The notes under the pieces: model-generated
Told to the model about the DNA's origin: nothing
The model's input: only the letters and a program-made list of their open reading frames with translations
The model's database searches: none
Translations under genes and position numbers: made by a program
Assembly (NCBI GenBank): GCA_002398105.1
Contig: DHCD01000024.1
Location: forward strand, 6,912-19,756
Direction: 5' to 3'
DNA length: 12,845 nucleotides
From: Syntrophomonas sp. UBA4911
GTDB lineage: Bacteria > Bacillota > Syntrophomonadia > Syntrophomonadales > Syntrophomonadaceae
In this document: in pieces, positions 1-6,271 of the stretch
How positions within the stretch are numbered: the first letter of the stretch is position 1
Layout: the number at the start of each line of letters is the position of its first letter

Positions 1-12
1 GCTGTATTTCAT
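1..12 (-). CDS. Start of a probable histidine kinase gene, cut by window edge
   Basis: Only four codons (Met-Lys-Tyr-Ser) are visible. The ATG lies two bases beyond the stop of the response regulator gene and is preceded by a strong GGAGG (22-26, minus strand) with a 9-base gap, so translation almost certainly begins here. The identity as a sensor kinase is inferred only from position: OmpR-type regulators are commonly followed directly by their partner kinase. Nothing in the four residues themselves shows function. Confidence 0.4.
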
Positions 13-14
13 AT

Positions 15-707
15 TTAGCGGCCTCCGAATTTGTAGCCGAACCCATGAACAGTCAGAATATAACGCGGGTTTTTACTTTCCGCCTCTATCTTCTGCCTGA
101 TATTTTTAATATGGGTGTCAATGACTCGGTCAAAACCGGTGAAGTCGTCCCCGCTGACAATTGCAATCAATTCGTCCCGGGTAAAGACTTTTTCAGGATG
201 GGCTGCCAGGGCGCTTATGATTTTATATTCATTCGGAGTCAGGCTGACGGGTTTTCCGTCTTTTTTTATAATATGGCCGGTCAGGTCTATGGTTAATTCA
301 TCATGGTGAAAAGAAAGAATCTGCGGGGAGCTTAGTTCAGCTCTGCGCAGGAGGGCTTCGACCCTTGCCACCAGTTGCCTGGGACTGAAGGGTTTGGTAA
401 CATAATCATCCGCACCGCTGCTGAATCCCTCCAGGATGTTCTCTTCCTCAACTTTAGCGGTCAGCATAATGATCGGTACCTTTGATTGGCTGCGAAGCGT
501 CCTGCAAATTTCCTCGCCGGAGAAGTCCGGCAGCATCCAATCAAGGATGACCAGGGCTGGATTCTCTCTGGCAAATACTTCATAAGCTGTTTTTCCGTTT
601 GCTGTCGTGGAAACGATGTAGCCCTTGCGTTCAAGATATGATTTTACAACCTCCGCTATCTTGGGTTCATCATCCACAACCAGAACCCGTCTGGCAACTG
701 GCCCCAT
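15..707 (-). CDS. OmpR/PhoB-family response regulator
   Basis: A 230-residue two-component transcription factor. The N-terminal receiver domain (about residues 6-120) shows the acidic pair D12/D13, the phosphoacceptor D56 in a VILDWMLPD context, T83 and K105 (TKPF). The C-terminal winged-helix DNA-binding domain (about 135-228) ends in the typical HIKNIRQKIE...YILTVHGFGYKF pattern. Length and residues are normal for the family. The ATG at 705-707 is preceded by a modest GGTGA site. It is the third gene of a minus-strand operon after the DUF2318 and HMA/SafE/cupredoxin genes, 91 bases downstream of the latter, and a probable kinase follows. The context suggests it senses metal, possibly copper, through that kinase and controls its own operon; this is inference, as OmpR-family regulators cannot be assigned a signal from sequence alone. 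Confidence 0.93.
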   Translation of the reverse strand: MGPVARRVLVVDDEPKIAEVVKSYLERKGYIVSTTANGKTAYEVFARENPALVILDWMLPDFSGEEICRTLRSQSKVPIIMLTAKVEEENILEGFSSGADDYVTKPFSPRQLVARVEALLRRAELSSPQILSFHHDELTIDLTGHIIKKDGKPVSLTPNEYKIISALAAHPEKVFTRDELIAIVSGDDFTGFDRVIDTHIKNIRQKIEAESKNPRYILTVHGFGYKFGGR

Positions 708-738
708 TTTATCTCACCGTCCTAAAAATCCCTGAGTT

Positions 739-770
739 GGGGACCACCTTGGCAAAATATTTTTGTCCCC
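739..770 (-). other. Weak intercistronic inverted repeat
   Basis: GGGGAC (739-744) pairs with GTCCCC (765-770) across a 20-base AT-rich loop, between the HMA/SafE/cupredoxin gene and the response regulator gene. It has no clean T-tract on the minus strand, so it is not a good terminator. It might lower read-through or affect mRNA stability, or mean nothing. Confidence 0.25.
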
Positions 771-798
771 TTTTCAGCGGAATGTTACACCTGAAAAT

Positions 799-2262
799 CT
801 ATTTACAACATCCGCCGGCGCCGCCTGCAGGCCTGCTGCCGCAGCAACCGCCGGATGCAGTACCGCTGCCGCCTGTACCCTGCCTAATATCCTCGGCCGA
901 TAGGTCGGACACATCCGCGACCACCGTGATGCTGCTGCGGATCATGCCCATCCAGCAGGAATACGGAATAGAGCCCTCCGTGTCCGGGGTAAAATTAATC
1001 TCATTGTCACCTGGCACTAAGGTTTTGGAAATGCTGTAATTGGGAATCATTATCGTTTCATTACAGCCGTTTATTGCCCTGTCGTCGGCTTCAATTACCC
1101 ACTTTACCGGGATACCTTTCTGTACGATAATCGGCGTATAGCTTCCGGATTGCAACTTGGTGGCAACTGTCTGCATATTCCCTTCTATTTTGGCCACATG
1201 ACCCGAGTCCTCCGTACTGGCAAGGATCCCATCGGTCAAATTGATGCCGGAGAGCGCGAAACCTCGGTTCAGCATCACAAATCCCAGAACCATAACCAGC
1301 ATGGCGCTGACTTTCATCATCTTATGGGTAAACCGGCCGCTTAAAAAGGAACTGGCCGCCCCAAAGCCGAACATAAGGGGAACGGTTCCCAGGCTGAAAA
1401 CGAACATGGAAGCGGCGCCGGCGGCAATGCTGCCGGTGCCCAGCGCGTAAATCTGCATGGCCTGAAGCGGACCGCAGGGCATCAGACCGTTTAGCAGACC
1501 TATATAAAACGGGCCCTGTTTTCCGTCGCCGGCATAAATTTTATTGCCGAACAGCCTAGGCAGGCGGGGGGTCAAGTTTCGAAGCCGGGGGAATATATTC
1601 AGCATATTGAGCCCTATGATCACCATGAAAATTCCGGACAAAATTGCCACCATTCCTTTGGCCGTGCCTGAAAAACTGACGGCCGAGCCAAGCCCGCCGA
1701 CTATGCCTCCGACAATCGTATAGGAAATCACCCGGCCCGCATTATATAAAAGGCTGGGCCGCCATTTACCAATTTTATTGTTTGCGCCAAACCGGTAAGA
1801 CACACACTGGGAAAGATTTATTCCCCCGCACATCGCTATGCAGTGAAGCGATGTCATGAGCCCGACCGCAAACAGTATGCCGTATCCCATGTTTGCTGAT
1901 ACGGCGGGGATATGGTTAAAACCGATGGTGTTTTTGATAAGCAGATACCCGGCAAACAGGATGATACAGATTCCGCTCAATTGATTAACGGGAATTTGAT
2001 CTTTGCTTTTTTCTTCTTCCCCATTGGGGGCACTATTAGGTCTGTTTTTAACCGCATAATCCAATTTTTCTATGGCTGCAATAATCTTTTCCAGGGAAAC
2101 CGTCTCCGGATCATAGGTAACTTCCATGGTGGAACTGACAAAGCTTGCCTTTGCATTTTTTACTCCGCTGATCTTTTGCAGTCGGTTTTCAATTCTCATT
2201 TCACAGCCGGAGCAGGTCATACCTTCAATATTTAAAATTTTTCGAATCAGATCCCGTTCCAT
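799..2262 (-). CDS. HMA - UreH/SafE-like membrane - cupredoxin-like fusion protein (metal handling)
   Basis: A 487-residue protein with three parts. Residues 5-72 form a heavy-metal-associated domain with the Cu(I)-type site GMTCSGC (C17, C20). Residues about 95-340 form a polytopic membrane domain of the sulfite-exporter TauE/SafE, UreH-like class, with the paired motifs HCIAMCGG (140-147) and LMPCGP (260-265). Residues about 350-450 resemble an extracytoplasmic cupredoxin with candidate ligands C400, C436, M438 and M440. The tail (473-486) is Gly-rich with two CC pairs. The start at 2260-2262 has a TAGGAGCAA ribosome site; a longer frame to 2412 exists but would run far into the preceding gene, so it is rejected. 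It lies 19 bases after the DUF2318 gene and before a two-component regulator. A role in copper trafficking or export across the membrane is inferred from the domains; direction and metal are not proven. Confidence 0.88.
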   Translation of the reverse strand: MERDLIRKILNIEGMTCSGCEMRIENRLQKISGVKNAKASFVSSTMEVTYDPETVSLEKIIAAIEKLDYAVKNRPNSAPNGEEEKSKDQIPVNQLSGICIILFAGYLLIKNTIGFNHIPAVSANMGYGILFAVGLMTSLHCIAMCGGINLSQCVSYRFGANNKIGKWRPSLLYNAGRVISYTIVGGIVGGLGSAVSFSGTAKGMVAILSGIFMVIIGLNMLNIFPRLRNLTPRLPRLFGNKIYAGDGKQGPFYIGLLNGLMPCGPLQAMQIYALGTGSIAAGAASMFVFSLGTVPLMFGFGAASSFLSGRFTHKMMKVSAMLVMVLGFVMLNRGFALSGINLTDGILASTEDSGHVAKIEGNMQTVATKLQSGSYTPIIVQKGIPVKWVIEADDRAINGCNETIMIPNYSISKTLVPGDNEINFTPDTEGSIPYSCWMGMIRSSITVVADVSDLSAEDIRQGTGGSGTASGGCCGSRPAGGAGGCCK

Positions 2263-2281
2263 ACTGTTGCTCCTATACAAA

Positions 2282-2728
2282 TTAGTTCCATTTACCAAAC
2301 AAGCCTTTGTTCTGCAGCAAATAACTTTCCGATATAGTAATGGTGGTTCCGTCGTCCGTCTTATCTTGTTCCAGAATCGGAATAGGATTGCAGCCGTTCT
2401 TTTCTTTTTCAATTTGGCTTATTTTAAATCTATTACCGCAATTTTGGCAAACCAGTTCATCACCTTCCTGTTTGTAATACCCTCTGCCGGAATCATAACA
2501 GACCTGGCAGGTGTTAAACGACGTCCGGACAGTCCCGTCCGGGGCTCTCACCGCTATCAGTTCCATATAGGTTCCGTCTGCATTGTAGGGAATAAAGCTG
2601 GCCGTATCGGTTATTTCGCTGCTTATGATCTTTAGGTCTCCGCCTGGCTGCGCTGTTTTGGTATTTGATTCCCTATCGGATCCGCTATTTCCCTGCACAA
2701 TAAAAAATGCTGCGATTAAAACCAGCAC
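2282..2728 (-). CDS. DUF2318 family Cys-rich exported protein, with disturbed 5' end
   Basis: Counted from a GTG at 2726-2728 the product is 148 residues. It has one hydrophobic N-terminal segment (1-11), then a globular part carrying C74-x2-C77-Y, GRGYY, C94-x2-C97-G and NGCNP (C113). This is the Cys pattern of the DUF2318/FtrD-like family, linked in other bacteria to iron or copper uptake at the membrane. The GTG has no ribosome site and cuts through the membrane anchor: the same frame continues upstream with a Lys/Asn-rich, positively charged stretch (VKKKNNN) that a signal anchor should have. That extension has no start codon before a TAA at 2801-2803, yet an ATG with a perfect AAGGAG lies just beyond it. 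The gene is therefore either disrupted by a nonsense change, misread in sequencing, or started in an unusual way. First gene of the metal operon. Confidence 0.75.
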   Translation of the reverse strand: MLVLIAAFFIVQGNSGSDRESNTKTAQPGGDLKIISSEITDTASFIPYNADGTYMELIAVRAPDGTVRTSFNTCQVCYDSGRGYYKQEGDELVCQNCGNRFKISQIEKEKNGCNPIPILEQDKTDDGTTITISESYLLQNKGLFGKWN

Positions 2729-2800
2729 TGCTCCCCATATGGTAATATTATTATTTTTCTTTTTAACGGGAACAGACCCTTTATCAGGAGGCTCCTTTTT

Positions 2801-2826
2801 TTAATTTCCCATATTACGCACTCCTT
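2801..2826 (-). other. Ribosome site and ATG followed in frame by TAA (MGN-stop) before the DUF2318 gene
   Basis: On the minus strand AAGGAG stands 8 bases before an ATG (2810-2812), then GGA AAT TAA. The TAA (2801-2803) is exactly in frame with the DUF2318 reading frame, which continues without another stop as Lys-Lys-Glu-Pro-Pro-Asp-Lys into the charged segment and membrane anchor. The site looks like the true start of the gene with codon 4 changed to a stop, AAA to TAA being one step within an A-rich run. Confidence 0.6.
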
Positions 2827-2842
2827 AATTAATTTTTGTTTA

Positions 2843-2875
2843 TGTTACCAGGAAGATGTGAAGAAAATATGAAGA
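2843..2875 (-). promoter_or_regulatory. Candidate response-regulator repeats and promoter of the metal operon
   Basis: Read on the minus strand, TCTTCA-type units recur: TTCATAT (2875-2869), TTCACAT (2864-2858), 11 bp apart, and a third TCTTC (2856-2852) 8 bp further. An 11-bp step is typical for tandem binding by OmpR-family regulators. TAACAT (2848-2843) is a possible -10. The ribosome site and ATG at 2810-2812 follow about 30 bases later. Autoregulation by the regulator at 15-707 is inference. Confidence 0.35.
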
Positions 2876-3072
2876 TAATAAATAAGCCCCAAGCAGTGCT
2901 TTCAACTCCGGAATGCCTTTTTTTTCGTTATCTGCTCCTGCATATTTCTTCAATTTTATCCAAAATATCAATTATAAGGACCTATTATAAAAAATTTTTA
3001 TTTGCTTAAAAGGTTATTTTTATTCAGGCGTGGAATTCCTCATCATTGATTATTATGAGGGGGGTGGAATAA
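2876..3072. promoter_or_regulatory. AT-rich spacer with likely promoter of the soluble chemoreceptor
   Basis: No gene is visible. For the plus strand there are two -10-like hexamers, TATAAG (2973-2978) and TATTAT (2983-2988), but no convincing -35. A small hairpin CCTCAT (3038-3043) / ATGAGG (3055-3060) touches the purine-rich ribosome site GAGGGGGGTGG (3057-3067) of the gene at 3073 and could modulate translation. I see no flagellar sigma (TAAA/GCCGATAA) promoter. Confidence 0.35.
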
Positions 3073-3930
3073 ATGACTAATATTGTAATAGTAGGTGCGG
3101 GGAGAGGAGGAACGTCGGTATTACAAGCCTTAAGCAGCATAGCGAGCGTTAAAATCATGGGCATATGCGACACTAACAGCGAAGCGCCGGGAATCGTTCT
3201 GGCCAGGAAGATAGGCCTGCCTATTTACGCAGACATCAATAAAATTTTTTCCCTGCCGGCGCTGGACTTAATCATTGAAGCAACGGGCAACAGCAAGGTT
3301 CAGGAGATAATTTACAACAACAAAAACCAGGAAATAGCCGTACTGGATTCCCATGGGGCCAATTTGATGATGCTGCTGGTAGAATCAAGAGAAGAAATGA
3401 TTGTCCATCTGCATCAGGAAGCGGAAAAATTGGCCCAAATGGCGGCGGAGTTTTCCATAACTATGCAAAACGTTAGAAAAGTAGTAGAGGAAGTCGCCCG
3501 ATATGCCCAGGAGATCGCGGCCAACGGATTGAATCTGAACGATTGTGCCAGCACCGCCTCTTCCCATATTAATGAAACCGGAGAAGTTCTCAAAATTATA
3601 AATTCTACCGCTCAGCAGACTAAACTGCTCGGATTTAACGCTGCCATTGAAGCCGCCCGCAGCGGAGAGCACGGCAGGGGCTTTGCCGTGGTAGCGGTTG
3701 AGGTCCGCAAATTGGCGGAATACAGCACCACATCAGTGGAAAAGATATCAAAAATCCTGCATAATATCGAACAATCGGTTCAGGTCATCACCAGCGGGGT
3801 AAATGAATCCGGGACTACGGTGCAAAAACAGGCCGAACTTACCCAATCGGTAGCCGCTAACATTCAGCAGTTGGAAGCTATGTCCCAGGAACTGGCTGCT
3901 TCGGCGCAAAGATTGGCCAAGCTGGCCTGA
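3073..3930 (+). CDS. Soluble chemoreceptor-like protein: Rossmann NAD(P)-binding domain fused to a short MCP signalling domain
   Basis: A 285-residue protein with no membrane segment. Residues 1-105 form a Rossmann fold with the dinucleotide loop GAGRGG (8-13) after a hydrophobic strand, and D33 at the end of the second strand, where NAD-preferring enzymes hold the ribose. Residues about 110-285 are helical and carry the MCP hairpin-tip motif with LLGFNAAIEAARSGE (185-199) and GRGFAVVAVEVRKLA (201-215). The signalling part is short, as in soluble receptors such as Bacillus YfmS, and deviates from the canonical tip (K for N at 184, GF for AL at 187-188, V for D at 209). No HAMP domain or C-terminal CheR pentapeptide. 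The likely role is cytoplasmic sensing of NAD(H) state or a bound metabolite and signalling to CheA; ligand and partner are inference. It has its own terminator and stands convergent to a second chemoreceptor. Confidence 0.9.
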   Translation: MTNIVIVGAGRGGTSVLQALSSIASVKIMGICDTNSEAPGIVLARKIGLPIYADINKIFSLPALDLIIEATGNSKVQEIIYNNKNQEIAVLDSHGANLMMLLVESREEMIVHLHQEAEKLAQMAAEFSITMQNVRKVVEEVARYAQEIAANGLNLNDCASTASSHINETGEVLKIINSTAQQTKLLGFNAAIEAARSGEHGRGFAVVAVEVRKLAEYSTTSVEKISKILHNIEQSVQVITSGVNESGTTVQKQAELTQSVAANIQQLEAMSQELAASAQRLAKLA

Positions 3931-3950
3931 TAATGGGGGGGAATCTATCA

Positions 3951-3984
3951 ATATCCCGTATCGCTGCCGGGCGATACGGGATAT
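3951..3984 (+). terminator. Strong intrinsic terminator after the soluble chemoreceptor
   Basis: A perfect 13-bp stem, ATATCCCGTATCG (3951-3963) with CGATACGGGATAT (3972-3984), extendable by one C-G pair, encloses a short GC-rich loop and is followed by TTTTA. It lies 20 bases after the stop codon at 3930. On the other strand the T-tract is poor, so it acts mainly for the plus strand. Confidence 0.85.
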
Positions 3985-4025
3985 TTTATGCTCTTAATCA
4001 TAATATCTGCAGGCAAGATAGGTGG

Positions 4026-4046
4026 ATTTTATATCTTTTATAAAAT
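4026..4046 (-). terminator. Possible weak AT-rich hairpin after the membrane chemoreceptor
   Basis: ATTTTATA (4026-4033) pairs perfectly with TATAAAAT (4039-4046) around a 5-base loop, just beyond the minus-strand stop at 4050-4052. A wider CAAGATA (4014-4020) / TATCTTG (4053-4059) pair encloses it. The stem is all A-T, so termination would be weak; it may instead be a 3'-end stability element. Confidence 0.25.
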
Positions 4047-4049
4047 GCG

Positions 4050-6092
4050 TCATATCTTGAATTGGGCCACCAGCCTTTTTAAATTCATCGCGCTTGACTT
4101 GGAAGTCTCCGCTTGTTTAACAATTTCATTCACTTTAAAGACCGCATCAATGGTTTTCTGGGCAATCAAGCTGGTGCCGTTAGCCCCTTCCGACGTAGTC
4201 GAGGCGATTTCATTCATGGCGGTGGTCACATTTTTGACCGATGCCAGAAGCTCTTCAGCAGTAGCGTTGAAATCTTCCATCAGCTCGTTGAAACCAGCGG
4301 CGTCCTGGCTGTATTGCTCACCGGTTTGAACCATTTCCTCATAATCTTTTATTACCTGCTGGTCAATAAACTCCATCACCTGCTCGGAGCTGTCCACCAG
4401 ATTCTGAACTGAGGCAATTACGCTTTGGGTTATCTCCTGGATCAAGTTTATGGTAGTATTTGAGCTTTCCACCAGTTTTCTGATTTCATCGGCGACAACG
4501 GTAAATCCCCTGCCCGCTTCACCCGCCCGGGCGGCTTCAATAGAGGCGTTCAATGCCAGCAGATTGGTTTGCGAGGTTATCGCCAAGATGGCATCGGACA
4601 AGGCGTTTATTTTTTCCACCTCCCGGCATTTTTCAATGGCGTCTTTCATCTTTTCCTGGGTAAGGGCATAAATATCATGGGCATGGGTCTCCGAAAATAA
4701 GGCGTTCTGCTTTATCTTGGCCGCCCTTTGACTGATTTGACCGGAAGCTATGGCGCCTTGCTCGGTTTTTTGGGCAATATGTTCGATGGCGGTCTCAAAT
4801 TCAACGGCAGTGGCGTTTATCTCCTCAGTCGATGCGGCGGTTTCTTCCATACCGGCGGATAGCTGCTGCGTAGCCGCCGAAACATCTTCCATCTGCAAAT
4901 TCAAGTTGTTGATATGTTCATCCGCAGTGACGGCGGAGCCATGGACAGCGTCGGATTCCAGCATGACCCCGGCAATTATTTCTTTTATGGACTGCTGCAT
5001 CTTGTCCATTGACCTGGCTAAATCGCCGATTTCATCAGTCAGTTTTATAAGATTCTGCGGTATGGGCGCGGTAAAATCCTGGTCGGCCATTCTGCCCACA
5101 TACCCCGACAGAATCATCACCGGTTTGGCTACCCTGAACCGGGCGAACCATCCGATCAATCCGCCCATCAACCCTAAAGTTATGATCAGAAGAATGGCAT
5201 ATTGGGTCTTGAAAGCGGATAATTCACTGTAGAATAATTTTTCCGGCGCAGCTACCCCCAGTACCCAGTTGGAGTCGGCCAATTTTTTAAAAGCGATGAT
5301 TTTGTTTTCATCCCCCAATTTAGCCGTAGTGATACCGGAATCTTCCGCCGTCAGAGTTTTGAATATGCTCTGCAAATTACTTAAATCCATCCCCTTAGCC
5401 GCCGCGATGTCTTTGATTTCGGCTTCCTTAGCGCCCGGATTTAAGATATCCAGCTCCTCCAACTCTTTTATGGGGTGGGAAATAAAGGAGCCGGAAGTTC
5501 CGTTGCTGTAAATTAAAAAGGCATACCCCTTGCCGTTCAAAACCTTCATATCCGCCACACTGTCCTGCAAAGTGGTCAGGAATATATCGGCTCCGAGTAC
5601 GCCGGCCATCCCGCCTTTAGTATTGGTTATCTGAACGGAAGGAGTGACGACCATTTTTTTAGTTTGGGCATCTATGTAGGGATCAGAAAATACCACTGAC
5701 TGGCTTCCCTGCGCGTTTTTATACCAGTCGCGGGCGGCGGCGTCGAAATCAGCCGGCGGGGTCCATCCCGAACCATCCAGCATATTTCCGTCGGGAAAGC
5801 CGATATACATATCGTTGATATCCGAATCCTTTTTATAATGCCGGACATAGTCAATCTTGATCTCTTCCGCATTGCCGATAATCATGGCGGTGGCCTGCAG
5901 ATTTTCCGCTTTTTCCAAAAGCCAGCTATTGAGCAAAGCGGAGTTGGTGATTAATTCTTTTTCCACCTGGGCGTCGGTTTTTTCTGTCAACTGAGTATTG
6001 ATATTTACATAGCTGTAAGAAGCTATTATGGCTAACAAGACCAAAGAGATGATTGAGAATCCAAGTACCATTTTCGTCGTAAGTTTCATCAT
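4050..6092 (-). CDS. Methyl-accepting chemotaxis protein (dCache - HAMP - MCP)
   Basis: A 680-residue transmembrane chemoreceptor. TM1 is at about 8-28, an extracytoplasmic double-Cache domain at about 35-290, TM2 at about 297-317, HAMP at about 318-372, and a cytoplasmic signalling domain runs to the end with the hairpin tip SQTNLLALNASIEAARAGE (507-525) and GRGFTVVADEIRKL. The distal Cache pocket shows R121, W123, Y124 and D169 in the spacing of the amino-acid-binding dCache motif, but F116 replaces the usual Tyr. No C-terminal CheR-binding pentapeptide is seen (the end is LVAQFKI). AGGAGG is followed by two consecutive ATGs (6092 and 6089); the second has the more usual 8-base gap. It probably signals amino acid or amine taxis. 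It stands alone, behind a promoter with phased repeats, downstream of the ABC transporter genes. Confidence 0.96.
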   Translation of the reverse strand: MMKLTTKMVLGFSIISLVLLAIIASYSYVNINTQLTEKTDAQVEKELITNSALLNSWLLEKAENLQATAMIIGNAEEIKIDYVRHYKKDSDINDMYIGFPDGNMLDGSGWTPPADFDAAARDWYKNAQGSQSVVFSDPYIDAQTKKMVVTPSVQITNTKGGMAGVLGADIFLTTLQDSVADMKVLNGKGYAFLIYSNGTSGSFISHPIKELEELDILNPGAKEAEIKDIAAAKGMDLSNLQSIFKTLTAEDSGITTAKLGDENKIIAFKKLADSNWVLGVAAPEKLFYSELSAFKTQYAILLIITLGLMGGLIGWFARFRVAKPVMILSGYVGRMADQDFTAPIPQNLIKLTDEIGDLARSMDKMQQSIKEIIAGVMLESDAVHGSAVTADEHINNLNLQMEDVSAATQQLSAGMEETAASTEEINATAVEFETAIEHIAQKTEQGAIASGQISQRAAKIKQNALFSETHAHDIYALTQEKMKDAIEKCREVEKINALSDAILAITSQTNLLALNASIEAARAGEAGRGFTVVADEIRKLVESSNTTINLIQEITQSVIASVQNLVDSSEQVMEFIDQQVIKDYEEMVQTGEQYSQDAAGFNELMEDFNATAEELLASVKNVTTAMNEIASTTSEGANGTSLIAQKTIDAVFKVNEIVKQAETSKSSAMNLKRLVAQFKI

Positions 6093-6149
6093 TATATCCT
6101 CCTGTTTTCTAACGTTGCAATAGCTATGGCATGTACGATATCTGTAGCC

Positions 6150-6214
6150 AGTATATCAAACATCCATCAACAGGAGGTTAATCCTAGGTCAATAGCAGGT
6201 TAACCAAGGGTTAA
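6150..6214 (-). promoter_or_regulatory. Chemoreceptor promoter with four heptamer repeats at exact 11-bp period
   Basis: On the plus strand AGGTTAA (6175-6181), AGGTCAA (6186-6192), AGGTTAA (6197-6203) and GGGTTAA (6208-6214) start exactly 11 bp apart. Read toward the gene these are TTAACCC, TTAACCT, TTGACCT, TTAACCT, with a degenerate fifth TTGATGG (6170-6164) in phase. A -10 TATACT (6155-6150) follows. The -35 position, 17 bases upstream of it, falls inside the first full repeat and has no good hexamer. This is the arrangement of promoters activated by PhoB/OmpR-type regulators. Which regulator binds is unknown. Confidence 0.65.
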
Positions 6215-6271
6215 ATTTACGATCACCGGGAGACTGTGCCCTTGATGACTTCTGCAACCGACGCTTGTCAA

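Noticed and set aside
739..774. GGGGAC/GTCCCC inverted repeat followed by TTTT on the plus strand, read as a plus-strand terminator
   Set aside because: No plus-strand gene ends nearby, and the 20-base loop makes a weak hairpin.
2263..2412. A 50-residue upstream extension of the HMA/SafE/cupredoxin protein in the same frame
   Set aside because: It would overlap about 130 bases of the DUF2318 gene, has no ribosome site, and the HMA domain begins exactly after the ATG at 2262, which has TAGGAG in front.
2126..2635. A long plus-strand open frame opposite the DUF2318 and HMA genes
   Set aside because: It is antisense to two genes with clear domain motifs, its product resembles no family I know, and it has no promoter or ribosome site.
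6215..6271. Search for a terminator after the ABC transporter operon
   Set aside because: Only short, imperfect pairings were seen and no T-tract, so none is called; read-through toward the chemoreceptor gene cannot be excluded.
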